Origin: Ctenosaura bakeri
Lineage: Eukaryota; Chordata; Lepidosauria; Squamata; Iguanidae
Length of the DNA: 64,000 nucleotides
NCBI GenBank assembly: GCA_948474755.1
Contig: CAOLHI010001825.1
Span: 62,001-126,000 of the forward strand
Direction of reading: 5' to 3'
The first letter of the stretch is position 1. Every line of letters begins with the position of its first letter. Shown one piece after another: positions 11,347-22,195 of this stretch. The position numbers and the translations under genes were made by a program. The notes beneath the pieces are model-generated. The model made no database searches. It worked only from the letters and a program-made list of their open reading frames with translations, and was not told the DNA's origin.

Positions 11347-12597
11347 AAAGTCTCTATGTGATGGAGAACAGGCACACTTGCGAGGTTGTATCACACAATC
11401 TGGGGCTCTTCAGGAACTCCAGGGGGCCTCAATCTGCCACTGGGGCTCCCATTTGGGACAACTAGAAATGATGTTGTTGTGTGTGTGTGTTCAGGCAGGG
11501 GATTCTTATTCTCCATATATCTTTAAGGGGAGGTTCTTACCATTTTAGAATGTGAGATTTGTATCTTTTTAGCTCCTCCAAATAGGTTTTTGGCTTGAAA
11601 TTTCAGGTGGTGCTGTGGGCTTGGAGATCAGTGGGGGCCCCACAGGTCGAATAGGACTTCCCACAAGAGCCTCAGATATCCTGTGGGCCACATGATTCCC
11701 ACTCTTGAAGAAAAGCATTAGGTTGTCCCTTGTGTCTTCAAGTAGTTTCCAATTTATGGCCACTCTAATGTAAACCTCTCATGGGCTTTTCTTGGCAAGA
11801 TCTGTTCAGAGAGGGGTTTTGCCTTTGGCTTCTTCTGAGACTGAGAGTGTGTGACTTGCCCATGGCCAAGTGGGAATTTGAACGCTGATCTCCAGAGTCA
11901 TAGGCCCTTTCCGCAGCTTACCTTTTTGCGGAGTGAGGTGAAGGGATCATGCATGCAGCCTCCAGCGAGAGGCTCTCGTGTCCGAACTGCTTCAGCTCCG
12001 CACAAGCTGCCTGCTCCCAAGGCTGTGCTGGGGCAGGAAGCACGTCCGCCACAGCTCCGGAGGCTCTGCACACACAGCAAGTGCACACGGGGTCCTGGAG
12101 CAATGTGTGATTGTACACCATTTTCAGCTGAAAGCCAAAAATGAAAAAGTGCACGAGCGGTGTGTTACTTCAGCCCAGGCCTACCCGTTGATAGCACTAT
12201 ATATCTGTTTTTGATATCAAAACCATTCGGCCTTCCTCTGCCACCCTGCTCCACATGTTTGCGAGGCCTCCGGACAAGCATGTAAACAGGCGCGGCCAGT
12301 AATCGTTGGACATTCCATTCTCCACCTAGGCAGGCAGAACAAAGCCACTCCATTGCTTCAGGGACCTCTCCTGCAAACACCCTTTTGCTTAAGTGCGACA
12401 CTAACAAAGGCACCCAGCTCTGAACTGATAGTCTTGCAAAGCCAAACTAAGCACCTTGCATTTGCATACTGGTGACACTATTGTTGATTCCGCGCTAAGC
12501 CGATCATGTTAAACTTGACCTTTTCCAAAGCTTTGTCCTGCTTCAAACCTGCATTGTTCTCACCGAATATGGCATGGCCTGCAGTCACAATTCACCC

Positions 12598-12605
12598 TAT
12601 ATAAA
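12598..12605 (+). promoter_or_regulatory. LTR TATA box
   Basis: TATATAAA lies about 435 bp into the LTR and about 240 bp upstream of its polyadenylation signal, the expected U3 promoter position. Related LTRs at 52.2 and 54.7 kb keep a TATA box at the equivalent place. Confidence 0.7.
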
Positions 12606-12837
12606 CCCCCTGATTCCGAGAACACCTCAGATCGCTCCCGAGTTCCAGACCACCTTGCTGCCGTTTTGTCCGGTGAGCTCCCCTCAGCAAACCACGCTGA
12701 GTTTCTTCCTTACCATCTTCCAGCTTCTTCAGGACTACAAGAAAGGTGTCGTATCACCCATTTTCCCCGAAAATCCTTATTTCTAACTCTTCCATTAGCT
12801 GTGTGATTGTGGTGTCTTTACTGCTTGTTTGTCTTTT

Positions 12838-12843
12838 AATAAA
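12838..12843 (+). terminator. LTR polyadenylation signal
   Basis: AATAAA follows gtttgtctttt, a phrase also present before the signal at 55402-55407 and, in similar form, at 8133-8138. It would define the R/U5 boundary a little downstream. Confidence 0.7.
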
Positions 12844-13221
12844 AACATAATTTTTGCTATTTTAAAACTGTCTGACTGCTTGACTGACCTGACCCTGTAG
12901 ACATTGGGTTACAAGATCCCTGCTAAGTTACCCTGCCTCTCGCTAGCTTTAGTGAGTGCTCCAGCTAATTTCCCTACCTTTGCGTTATTGTGTTTTGGTT
13001 ATTTGGGCGCCCCTCCCAGGACCCCAGAGAACAGGGTAACAGGTGCCTGCCCTACCCTGGAGCGTCGCACGATTGTGAGTGCGTCATACAGATCACTCCT
13101 CACAATCGCACAACACTCCAGGCACCCTTTCACATAGCAAATGCCGTGCGAGAAGGGCCATAGTCCAGCACTCAAACCGCTACACCATTATTACACCATA
13201 GTTAGATTTTTCAGTATACAA

Positions 13222-13360
13222 CACCATACATACATGCATACATATACATACACATACACACACACCACCACCACATATACAAGCATGCATATACATACCT
13301 ACACACACACACACACACACACAAAACACCATACACACACACACACACACATATATAGTG
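13222..13360. repeat. Compound (CA)n / (TACA)n microsatellite
   Basis: Alternating TACA, CATA and CACA units run with two interruptions. The 122-codon frame crossing it is rich in His and Thr purely because of the repeat and is not a gene. Confidence 0.93.
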
Positions 13361-13514
13361 GCTTTGCTTTAAAGGTGGTAATCATGTGGCCTACAGAATG
13401 TTTGTGGCCTATGGGGGAAGTCCACAGTAGCATATGTGTTTGTGTGTGTATGAGAGGGAGAGAGAGACAAACAGAGATACAGATACAGATAAATATTTGT
13501 CTGTTATGAGGAGG

Positions 13515-13885
13515 AGATCCAGCATGGTGTAATGATTTGAGTGCTGAACTATGGCCATTTCCACAGTAGATTGTTACAGTGCCATTATTCCACTTGCAAC
13601 ATCCTATGGAATCCCGGGGTTTGCAGTTTCAGGAGGGGCCAGCTGTAACAATCTACTGTGGAAATAGCCTATGACTCTGGAGGCCAGGGTTCAAATCCCT
13701 GCTCAGTCATGGAAACCCACCAGGTGACCACAGGCAAATCACACTCTCTCAGCCTCAAAGGAAGGCAAAGAAAACCCCCTCTGAACAAATGTTGTCAATA
13801 AAACCCCATGATACATTCACCTCAGGGTTGCAGTAAGGTGGAAAGAACTTGAAGGCACACAGCAACATGAACAACAACAATGTGG
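13515..13885 (+). mobile_element. Sauria SINE, split by a hairpin transposon
   Basis: The head (ccagcatggtgtaatgattt, 13519-13552) and the body (13670-13885) form a near full-length SINE. The body has a clear B-box (gggttcaaatccc) and ends in gaacttgaaggcacac, then a (CAA)-rich tail. The insertion lies inside the sequence GAACTATGACTCTGG, the same point as in the copies at 11.9 and 63.9 kb. Confidence 0.9.
13553..13669. mobile_element. Short hairpin transposon inside SINE, 117 bp, TSD TAT
   Basis: The arms of about 27 bp pair with one mismatch (GGCCATTTCCACAGTAGATT on the left, its complement on the right). The exact duplication TAT is at 13550-13552 and 13670-13672. Removing the element and one TAT restores the SINE consensus, which fixes the 3-bp duplication length. 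It is an internally deleted member of the family at 4.0 kb and shares the phrase ggggtttgcagtttcaggag. Confidence 0.93.
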
Positions 13886-14876
13886 GAGAGGGAGAAAGAA
13901 AAGAAACCTACACATTTGCAAATGTAATAGAAGCAAAACTCAAAGTGTCACCTGGGGATTTTTGTTCTAGAACAGAGAAACCTTAAGAAAAGGAGCTTCA
14001 AGCATGTAAAATCTGTCCAAAAGGAGTGGGAAAAGTCTCTTTTCTTTGTCACACTCAAAGTCTGAAAGGTTTGTTTTTCTTTGTTCTTTGGCATGACACA
14101 CATTGTGACTTTAGGCACCATGATTATCTTTCCCTTATTGTTTGCCTTGGGCAAAAGTATCATTTACTGTGCCACCCTTGTGGCTCCCCTGGTATCAGAT
14201 AACCTATTTAAACACATACCATCCAGCTACAAAGAAATATGGACATTGCACAACCACGCAGTGCTGTATCCACAGTAGCATCCAAAATGTGCTCTTCCTC
14301 CTCCTGCTCCCCTTCTCACCCTGGTGAAGCATCTCTCCAAAGCATGCCAAAAGGACAACACAGAGCCTGCCATGACGTGTCTGCTTTTGCACTCCTTGTG
14401 CTTATTTTTCCTCCTTTCTCCAGAGATCTTCTGCCTTAATTTTTCTCCATGACTGCACTAGATTTATTGCTCCAGTAAATTCTGCAAAAGAACAAAAATA
14501 ATAAAAAAGCATAGGTATTCGAAGACCCTAGGGAAAGCCAGCATGAGATCACCTGACTGCTTGACACTCACATTGCAAGAAAAACATTCCTGAGCCTTCT
14601 ATTGTTTTGCCACTACTAATCCTGATGAGAAAAGATTGGGAAATGAGCCTGTGTATTTACAAGAGAAAAGCTAAGAGGCATCATGAAGTGTACAAGGGAA
14701 TCCTGACTGGTCTCTTAGGAATAGACTAAGGAGGCTGAAACAGGCATGAAGACTTGGTTTATTTTAAATAGGCTGAGCAAAGACAATTAATTTTCTGAAA
14801 AAGTATCTGATATACTACTGCAAACGTTCTAGTGATACATCCTGCAAGCTAATCCATTCCTATACCTTCTTACCTT
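13886..14876. other. No recognisable feature
   Basis: Open frames up to 71 codons overlap on both strands. I see no motif and no repeat I can name. Confidence 0.35.
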
Positions 14877-15047
14877 CTAACATTTCACAGATGAAAACTA
14901 GAATGCTATGGCCAAGCAGATGGCATTACTAGTGAGGAAGGACACACAAGCATGGGGAGACTGCAGCAGTTTGCTTTTATCTGAGCCTCCTGGGAAGGGC
15001 AAGATTCTGCCCCCTGTTCATTTCTCCCCTTCTTTCTGTAGGAATAT
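14877..15047 (-). mobile_element. Fragment of hAT-like repeat (ccaacatttc family)
   Basis: It shares 'atttcacagatgaaaact' and 'agcagtttg.ttttatctgagcc' with the copy at 60.5 kb and, in reverse complement, with 16.0-16.4 and 62.4-62.6 kb. The shared end phrase (c)tccaacatttc suggests a DNA-transposon terminus. The class is inferred from memory of similar squamate repeats and is not certain. Confidence 0.55.
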
Positions 15048-15626
15048 TTCATCCATGCTGACATACACGAAAGAACATGGAAGCAGATCTATTTCCACCT
15101 TTAAAGCAAATGAAGAAAATCTTCTGGGCAGTGGATTTTAAGTGCAATTTGTTAAAAAGAAGTGGTATTCAGAAGCAGGCAGTCATGTACCTCTCAACCC
15201 AGTTAATTTTGCACAAAAGAAAGCACAGTAGGTTCCCTACTACTCAACACATGGATGGATGCAACAAATAACTCAAAGCATTTGTACATAAAAATGGATA
15301 ACACTATACAGTAGGTCTATAAGAACTATCAATGGCATTAATAGAGAACCAATCCTATAAACCAGAGATGAGTGAAGAGTGGTCTGTTGGCTGCAGGAAG
15401 CCTCCATGCATTTTCATACATCCATGGTCCCCCGTTCTCAGTTAGGATGATTTTTTGCCCATACATGTCTCCTACCACTGCAAGCTTCAGGGGGAGAGTG
15501 TAAGTCACCATTTCAGCATGCTTTCTAGGCCTATGCACATCTTATTTTTCTGCATAGGACTTTATTCAAATTTCAAGTTTATAGTATTAACTAAGCCCTA
15601 ATTAAAAGCCTTGCTATAAACACAGT

Positions 15627-15812
15627 CAGCATGGTCTAGAGGTTTGAGTGTTGAACTACAACTCTGAAGACCAGGGTTCAATTCCCTGCTAGGCCACAGA
15701 AACCCACTGGATGACCTTGGGCACATCACACACACTTAGCCCCCAGAAAGCCCTGTGATAGGTTCACCTTAAGGGCGCCATAAGTCAGGAATGACTTGAA
15801 GGCATGCAGAAA
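15627..15812 (+). mobile_element. Sauria SINE
   Basis: It runs from tcagcatggtctagaggttt through gggttcaattccct (B-box) to gcgccataagtcaggaatga, then cttgaaggcatgc and an aaacaacaat tail. It has a deletion in the middle. The position equivalent to the inserted site in other copies (GAACTACAACTCTG) is intact and empty. Confidence 0.88.
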
Positions 15813-16044
15813 CAACAATAAAGCCCTGCAAACCCTCACTTATTTTAAACTTTTCATTACTCTTAAATCTCATATTGTATGTCATTAAATCTGTCCTGCT
15901 GAAGAGAATCGGGGGGAGGGGCGGTAATCTACAAGGATATATTCACCTGAAAGTCCTAAAATATTTTTTTTCCTCACTAGCAAGTTATGAATCTTATACC
16001 GATAGCATTCTGAGTAAGCATTTAATATGGAGGTTAAATTTTCA

Positions 16045-16436
16045 GGAATTTGTTTCCAGAAAAGATGGTCAGACAGTTCCAATTAATCCTCTGTTCCATT
16101 TTTTAGCGGCTTTTAAATGTTTCAGCTTTTCTCTCGTACTCCCACTTTCCCCTTTGTCCTCAGCTTCCTCCAGTTGCTTGAAACTGAGTTCAAAGTGCAA
16201 ACGTAGTTTGTATACCATTGACTCAGTGGTGGTGGGGAGAAGACAAGAGAAGAGGGCAGAAACTTGCCCTTTTCTGTGGACTTAAGCAAAAGCAAACTGC
16301 TACAGCCTCTTTTAACTTGTGTGTTCTTCCCTGTTAGTAACTTTTGGCATCTTGATTACATTCTGATATTGCTTGGCCACACATGTCTCAGTTTTCATCA
16401 ATGAAATGTTGGAGGGCATGTTGATATGTCAAACAA
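16045..16436 (+). mobile_element. hAT-like non-autonomous repeat, nearly complete
   Basis: It is homologous to 61.79-62.58 kb (minus that copy's insertion) and, inverted, to 60.46-60.82 kb. The right end reads aatgttggaggg. Conserved internal phrases are gaaactgagttcaaagtgca and aaactgctacagcctctttt. No coding capacity is evident. Confidence 0.6.
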
Positions 16437-16537
16437 GTATGTTGATTATTGGAATTATTTAATTAAACAAAAGTAACACCTTTCCTCTTAATCCAAAGAA
16501 GAAAGTGCTACACTAAATCTGTGTATCTTAAATCTGT

Positions 16538-16781
16538 CATAGAGTCATAGAATCATAGAGTTGCAGGAGACCACAGGGGCCATCCAGTCCAACCCCCTGC
16601 CATGCAGGAACCCACATCAAAGCACTCCTGACAGATGGCCACCCAGCCTTTGCTTAAAAACCTACAAGGAAGGAGACTTCACCACATTCCGAGGCAGCAT
16701 ATTCCACTGCCAAACAGCTCTGACCATCAGGAATCTCTTCCTGAGGTTCAGGTGGAATCTCCTTTCCTCCAGTCCCAATTG
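16538..16781 (-). mobile_element. CR1 LINE, 3' end
   Basis: It begins with CATAGAGTCATAGAATCATA, the complement of the CR1 terminal repeat, then gagttgcaggagaccacag and the ORF2 C-terminus complement. The copy is only about 240 bp long. Confidence 0.88.
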
Positions 16782-17259
16782 AAAATATTTGATCCTGCCC
16801 ACATATGAAACATCAGTCTAGTTAGATCCTTAGTGTGCTACTTTGGTCAGTACCCAATGCCTGGCAAGGATAATTTACCGGTAGATGATGTAAGAGCAGC
16901 AATCCCATCCATTCCAAACAAAGACACTGATGCTGCATCTATTACAGTATATAGTCTGGTACTATTCTTAGGAGAAATTATTTTCCTCCCTATGTTGGTG
17001 GAGGCAATTAAATCAAGTTACTCCTCCAGTAGTGTAACACTGCTACATATGTGAGCCAGGATTCTGCATTGTGCTTGAAAGGTATAAATGTAGATTCATG
17101 TGGTTACCAGTGGTTGTGCTACATCACTCTTCTGCAGAATGCCAACATTGTGTACTAACTGTTTATCTGCCAATGTGCCAACTTATTGTCCTATTGTGCA
17201 TTGGAGAATGCAGTGTGGATCTTTCTGCAATCCAGCTGAGGAAATAAGTACATTGAGGT

Positions 17260-18533
17260 ACTTGTCCAACCCGCTGCCATGCAGAAACACCCATCAAAGC
17301 ATTCCCAACAGATGGCTATCCACCCTCCGCTTAAAAACCTGCAAAGAAGGAGATTCTACCTGAGTCAGAGGCAGCATATTCCACTGCCGGACAGCTCTGA
17401 CCATCAGGAAGTTCTTCCCAAGGTTCAAGTGGAATCTCCTTTCCTTCAGCTTGAATTCATTGCTCCTTGTCCTAGTCTCTGGAGCAGCAGAAAACAAGCC
17501 CGCTCCCTCCTCAAAATGACATCCCTTCAAATATTTAAACATGGCTATCAGGTCCCCTCTTAACCTTCTCTTCTGCAGACTAAACATATCCAGCTCCCTA
17601 AGCTGTTCCTCATAGGGCACGGCTTCCAGACCCTTCACCATTTTGGTCACCCTCCTCTGGACACGTTCCAGCTTGTCAATATCCTTCTTGAATTGAGGTG
17701 CCCAGAACTGGACACAGTATTCCAAATGAGGCCTAACCAATGCAGAATAGAGTGGTACCACTGCCTGCCTTGATCTAGACACCATGCTCCTATTGATGCA
17801 ACCAAGAATCGCGTTGGCTTTCTTGGCTGCCATGTCACACAGTGGGTTCATGTTCAGCTTGTGATCTACCAAGACTCCTAGATCCCTTTCACATGTACTG
17901 CTATCCACCCATGCGTCCCCCATCCTATATTTGTGCATTCCATTTTTTCTGCCTAAGTGTAGGACTCTACATTTCTCTCTGTTGAAATTCATTTTGTTAG
18001 CTTTGGCCCAGCTCTCCAATCTGTCAAGGTCATTTTGAAATTTGATCCTGTCTTCCGGGGTATTAGCAACCCCTCCCAATTTGATGTCATCTGCAGATTT
18101 GATCAGCATGCTCTCCACTCCTTCATCAAAGTCATTGATGAAGACGTTGAATAGCACTGGGCCCAGGACAGAACCCTGTGGCACCCCCCTAGTCACTTCC
18201 CTCCAGGATCAAAGGCAGCCATTGGTGAGTACCAGTCAACCAATTACCAATCCATCTAATGGTAGCCCTGTCCAGTCCACATTTTACTAGCTTCTTTGCA
18301 AGAATGTCATGGGGAACTTTGTCAAAGGCCTTACAAAGTCAAGATATATTACGTCTACAGCATTCCCTTCATCTATCAAGCTTGTAACTCTATCATAAAA
18401 AGAGATAAGATTAGTCTGGCATGACTTATTTCTGAGAAATCCATGTTGACTTTTAGTGATTACAGCATTGCTTTCTAAGTAATTACAAACTGACTATTTA
18501 ATGATCTGCTCTAGGATCTTTCCTGGTATTATT
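17260..18533 (-). mobile_element. CR1 LINE, 1.3 kb, 3' two-fifths of ORF2
   Basis: A minus-strand CR1 lacks the last about 50 bp of the usual 3' end (no CATAGAAT units). It extends 5' to the reverse-transcriptase core. It aligns along its length with the copy at 34.2-35.6 kb. Next to its 5' end (18535 onwards) lies an unrelated L2-like tail. Confidence 0.9.
17294..18196 (-). pseudogene. CR1 reverse transcriptase C-terminal part, 300 codons open
   Basis: This is the longest open frame in the window. It reads GVPQGSVLGPVLFNVFINDF, the catalytic motif as KSADDIKLGG (a CR1 family member normally has FADD here), then [33 protein letters not shown] and [12 protein letters not shown] to the family C-terminus. 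Upstream sequence at 18197-18533 continues the same domain but is frameshifted and contains stops, so motif A and the endonuclease cannot be joined to it. It is a remnant rather than a gene, though little decayed in this stretch. Confidence 0.9.
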
Positions 18534-18534
18534 A

Positions 18535-18700
18535 TTGTTTTAAATTTTATATCCCACCTTAATGGCAGTGATGCTCAAGACAGCATTTACAGAGTTCCCA
18601 ACCTGACATCTCACCCAAGTACTGGCTAAGGCCAGACCTGCTTAACTTCAACCATGTTACAGCATCATGTGGGATTTCCCCAGGCAATTGGTGACTTAGC
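18535..18700 (-). mobile_element. L2-like LINE/SINE tail with 5S rRNA-like segment
   Basis: The plus strand starts ttattattgttttaaatttt, then atatcccacc, the complement of a ggtgggatata-type tail. Within it, 18608-18650 (acccaagtactggctaaggc, cagacctgcttaacttc) resembles the complement of the 3' half of vertebrate 5S rRNA. Such segments occur in some vertebrate interspersed repeats. It is not a 5S gene. Confidence 0.5.
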
Positions 18701-18733
18701 AACCATATGGTAAATCCTGATGGTTAACAATAA

Positions 18734-19355
18734 AAAAACTGGAATTGGAGCATACAAATGTATTTACAGGTTCAATCTTCATCTGCTGTTTGTGGACCTA
18801 TGGAAGCAAAGAAATAAGAACATTGACCAATGCTCATGGACCATTTTAATCTAGGAATATAACACACCATTGTCTTTTGAAGCTGGTCGTAGTGTCAAAA
18901 CTTTAGTAGTATCTGAAACTCTGGGGTCATTAAAGTCAACAGTAGGGATAGCCATGCTGCAATGGAATACATTGAACCCCCATTAAATTTCCAAAAGAGA
19001 GAAAGACCAGAAAAAAAATTATTATTAGAAAAAATATTTGTATTAGAATGTATTTGAAAAAATATTTGACATTTGTAGATACATATGTTCTTTTAAACTA
19101 TATTCCTGTCAATACAGTTGCTATAGCTAATAACTCATACTCCAGGGTTAGCAAGCTAAATATTCATCACCCAGCTTTCAGTGGTCAGAAGACCTTACTG
19201 TTTTAACAATGCATGAATGAATATTCTGTCAATGATAATCCAAGCAAGTATGTGTATGGGGGGAGTGCATATGGTCAGTTAAAATTAATCTATAGCTATA
19301 GACCATCATCAAAATTGACATATTTCTCCTTTCTAGCCTTTCGTCTTCCTCAACT
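18734..19355. other. No recognisable feature
   Basis: AT-rich sequence with no gene or nameable repeat visible. Confidence 0.35.
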
Positions 19356-19650
19356 CATGGAATCATAGAGTTGGAAGGGACTCCGCAGGCCGTTGAGTTC
19401 AAACCCCACCCCTGCACAATGTAGGAAATCCAACTAGACCATATCCAGCAGGTTCAGCCTCTTTTTGAAGACATCTAGAGAAAAAAACTCTATCATCAGT
19501 CTAGGTAATGGGTTCCACTAATAAAGTGTTCTTAAAATCAAAAAGTTCCTTCTAATGTTGAATCAAAATCTCCCATCCTGTAACTTTAGACCTAGCCCTA
19601 CCCTCTGGAGCAGCAGACAGCAAACCTGGACTCTCCTCTTAGCCCTTCAG
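19356..19650 (-). mobile_element. CR1 LINE, 3' end, older subfamily
   Basis: It starts CATGGAATCATAGAGTTGGA and continues with a diverged 3' region that includes aaaagttccttctaatgttg, shared with the copies at 0.4 and 48.3 kb. This marks a different, older CR1 subfamily from those at 17 and 34 kb. Confidence 0.82.
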
Positions 19651-19659
19651 AAATTCTTC

Positions 19660-19945
19660 TCTCTTTCCCCATCACCCCACTTTAAAACAGTCTTTTAGTT
19701 TTAACTGGTTGTGAGAAGAGTTTTTAATGAGAGGGTGTTGTAGTTTTATTTTCAAATATTATGTTTATAAAATGTTTATACTGTTTTAAATTAATGCTTT
19801 AATTAAACATTAAAACACTATTTACTGTCATTACTTCACTGTCATTGCTTTTAGCTATACTAGATTTTACTTTATGATGTGAGTGTCCTTAACTTCCATG
19901 CCATATTGGGAGAAAAGCAGGATATAAATGAAATGAATGAATTGT
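19660..19945 (+). mobile_element. L2 LINE tail
   Basis: It ends in the phrase ccatattgggagaaaagcag, then gatataaatgaaatgaatga, the L2-type terminus. The upstream part is an AT-rich untranslated region (gttttaaattaatgctttaa). Confidence 0.55.
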
Positions 19946-20244
19946 AATAAATCTGTAATTTTAAAATCCAACAAAAATTAAAATGAAGGTATCTCACAGG
20001 ATTTTTTTTAAAAAAAAAAAACACTACATGAAGCTAAAAGTTCACCTCTGAATAACCATTTGGAATTTTTCCCTTGCAATGCTGAGTATGAGGACAGGAT
20101 ACTATTTTCATATGCTGATCTCAGAGGAATTGTGAAGTGGTGGGCACAGCTTAGAAATTTTGAACAAATGCAACAAAATTTGCACACAACATCCTAGATC
20201 TTGTTGTCAGTCTTGACTCAAGTAGAGCCACTGAATCTATTTGA

Positions 20245-20347
20245 TTTACCTGCCTAAGGGCAGGGAACTGTCAAATTAACAATTTGTAAGCCACTCTGAG
20301 AGCCTCTGTGGCTAAAGAGCAAGGTATAAATACTCTAAATAAATAAA
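20245..20347 (+). mobile_element. LINE tail (L2/CR1-type)
   Basis: The phrase gtaagccactctgagagcct and the end gtataaatactctaaataaa form a typical reptile LINE terminus followed by (AAAT)n. No coding part is present. Confidence 0.5.
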
Positions 20348-20895
20348 TATGTGATTCATCATTCAGTCACTGATTCAGTGGCTCTACTCTAGCTGGACTT
20401 AACCAACGTGTTTCCAAGCCATTCAGCTCCAAAGAGAAAAGTATTTCTAATTTTTTAAATTACTTACTGAATCAGTAACTGTGTCATATTCCAGAACATA
20501 GTAAAACATGTTTGCCTGGATTTCCATTAAATGCCTTGCTTCAAACTCTAACACACTTGTGAACTTTGGTTGGTTTTCCATTTTATGACATATGAGCTGT
20601 TTGTTTTCATGCCCAAGCCCCATTTATAGGGACGGGAAAAAAGATCTAAAATGATACACTGTCAATGTAAAGTTACGTGAAGGTAGAACATAACCGATTC
20701 TAAATATCTCATCACACCTGTGCAACATCAAGGGGGGGGGAGTCTCCAAAAGCTGCTGTCTTTGCAACTTGATTGTTACAGATTTCTTTCTTTTTCCCTT
20801 TTATTGTATAAAAGATATGACAGAAGGAAGTGGCAAGAAGCCCAGCTCCAGTGTGCAGCTTAAATTTTCATGAATACCCAAAGTATAGGAATCAA

Positions 20896-20900
20896 CCTTC

Positions 20901-20959
<59 letters not shown>

Positions 20960-20961
20960 TC
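20896..20961. repeat. (CTTT)n microsatellite
   Basis: About 16 nearly perfect CTTT units. Confidence 0.97.
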
Positions 20962-21548
20962 GTCAATGTTATTGTACTGTTTGAAAGAACAGTCTTAAAA
21001 ACCTGGGCTCCTCCATTCTCCTTGCTGCTGGATTAGAGGATTAAAATAAAGGACACTTGAGTTTATTGATTTAATGAGCAATGAGTAAAGGGGGAAGAAG
21101 CATCCCTGGCGATTCCAGGAAGAACACAAGGTGTTCTCACAGGTACCACCTCCTGGGCATATCTTTTCTCCTTTCTCGACTTTTCATGCACAGCCTTGTT
21201 TATATATTTGCTTGTCATCTGATGACCCTAGACATTTTGTGTTGCTCTGTTATGCAAAGCAGTCAAATAACCTCCTACAGTTATTTCAGGCTTTCCTTTT
21301 CAATTCATGAAGAAGAGGGTGGTGGCAAAGGTAGGAGAGACAGCAGAAAGGAGATACAGGCATGCTTCACTCTTTGTCAAGATAGTATTAACTTAACATT
21401 CAAGGTAAAGCAGAACAACATAAGAAGTACAAAATAACACCTCAGCACACAAAATATCATCAGTGGACTTTATTTGAAGACATCATATTAGCATGGAATC
21501 CACTACCCACCCACATTGCCCAAGCTCTCAAAAGAAATCAAAATTAAT
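20962..21548. other. No recognisable feature
   Basis: A 118-codon open frame at 21081-21437 (plus) has no motif I recognise and begins in a weak context. I treat it as chance. Confidence 0.3.
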
Positions 21549-21549
21549 A

Positions 21550-22195
21550 AAATCATAGAGTTAGAAGAACCTCCAAGAGCTATCTACTCCAACCTCTGAC
21601 AGCACAGGACTCCGCCACTACAGTGTCCCTGAGGAGTGGCTAGACAACCTACAACAATGGAGATCTCACCATCTTCAAAGGGAGTTCATCCCACTGTTGA
21701 AGTTCTCCCTAATGTTGGTTCATCTATTTGGTTACATCTCTTCTGTTTTCTCCCCAGGTTAAATGTTGATGCTGCTGCTGTTGTTATTGTTGTTGTCGGC
21801 CTTCAAGTCATTTCTGACTTATGATGACCCTAAGGTGGACCTATTCTACCCAGGGTTCTCTGGGTAGAATTTGTTTAGGAGGGTATGCCTTTACCTTCCT
21901 GTGAGACTGAGAGAGTGTGATTTGCCCAAGGTCACCCAGTGGATTTCCATGGCTAAGAGAGGATTTGAACCCTGGACTCCCAATTCCTAGTCCAATACTC
22001 AAACTACTATATCATGCTCACTTTCAAGCTAAACATACCCAGCTTCTTAAACTGTTCATCACAGGGTTTGGTTTCCAAGTTCTTTATGATCCAGGCTTCT
22101 CTCCTCTGGACACATTCCAACCTGTCAATATCCTTCTTAAATCGTGATACCCGGAAATGGATACAGCACTTCAGATGAGGTCTCGCTAATAGTCT
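21550..22195 (-). mobile_element. CR1 LINE, 3' end, split by a SINE
   Basis: CR1 sequence at 21550-21764 resumes at 22025-22195 (ctaaacatacccagcttctt, then ctctggacacattccaacct). It is a diverged copy on the minus strand. Confidence 0.85.
21765..22024 (-). mobile_element. Sauria SINE inside a CR1
   Basis: The minus-strand SINE runs from a (CAA)n tail (plus strand gttgttattgttgttgtcgg) through cttcaagtcatttctgactt to the complement of the head (ccaatactcaaactactat). A likely target duplication is CAGGTTAAA on the left and CAAGCTAAA on the right, copied from the CR1 sequence. This is typical of LINE-driven retroposition and shows that the SINE is younger than this CR1. Confidence 0.9.

Larger units (their letters stand above)
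12163..13041 (+). mobile_element. Solo LTR, 879 bp, TSD GGTG
   Basis: It begins TGTTACTTC and ends ACAGGGTAACA, so the ends form a short inverted repeat with TG/CA termini. It is flanked by an exact 4-bp duplication GGTG (12159-12162 and 13042-13045). It contains a TATA box and a polyadenylation signal, so an R region can be placed. No internal retroviral sequence remains, which fits deletion by recombination between two LTRs. A 4-bp duplication is typical of gammaretrovirus-like class I elements but is also found in some Ty3/Gypsy elements, so I leave the class open. Confidence 0.88.
11903..13159. mobile_element. CpG-rich DNA transposon in a SINE, split by an LTR
   Basis: The ends are GGCCCTTTCCGCA (11903) and the complement of GGCCCTTCTCGCA (13159). 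The flanking duplication is ATA at 11900-11902 and 13160-13162. Without the LTR insertion (879 bp plus a 4-bp duplication) the element is about 374 bp. Its interior is CpG-rich and contains a hairpin around 13050-13130 (gattgtgag paired with ctcacaatc). It is related to the element at 62.0 kb. No transposase is encoded, so it would depend on a transposase made elsewhere. Confidence 0.87.
11728..13190 (-). mobile_element. Sauria SINE (minus), split by a DNA transposon
   Basis: The SINE body is on the minus strand at 11728-11902 and resumes at 13160-13190. The left part holds the Bov-B-like tail (complement of …ataaattggaaactacttgaag). The right part holds the complement of the tRNA-like head (atagtccagcactcaaaccg). 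The two halves join seamlessly at the SINE sequence GACTATGACTC if the intervening element is removed. The copy is therefore older than the element inside it. Confidence 0.88.

Noticed and set aside
13141..13509. 122-codon protein
   Set aside because: The frame is built from the (CA)n/(TACA)n microsatellite and reads as His/Thr/Tyr repeats.
18608..18650. 5S rRNA gene
   Set aside because: Only a diverged portion of the 3' half is recognisable and it lies within an interspersed-repeat tail.
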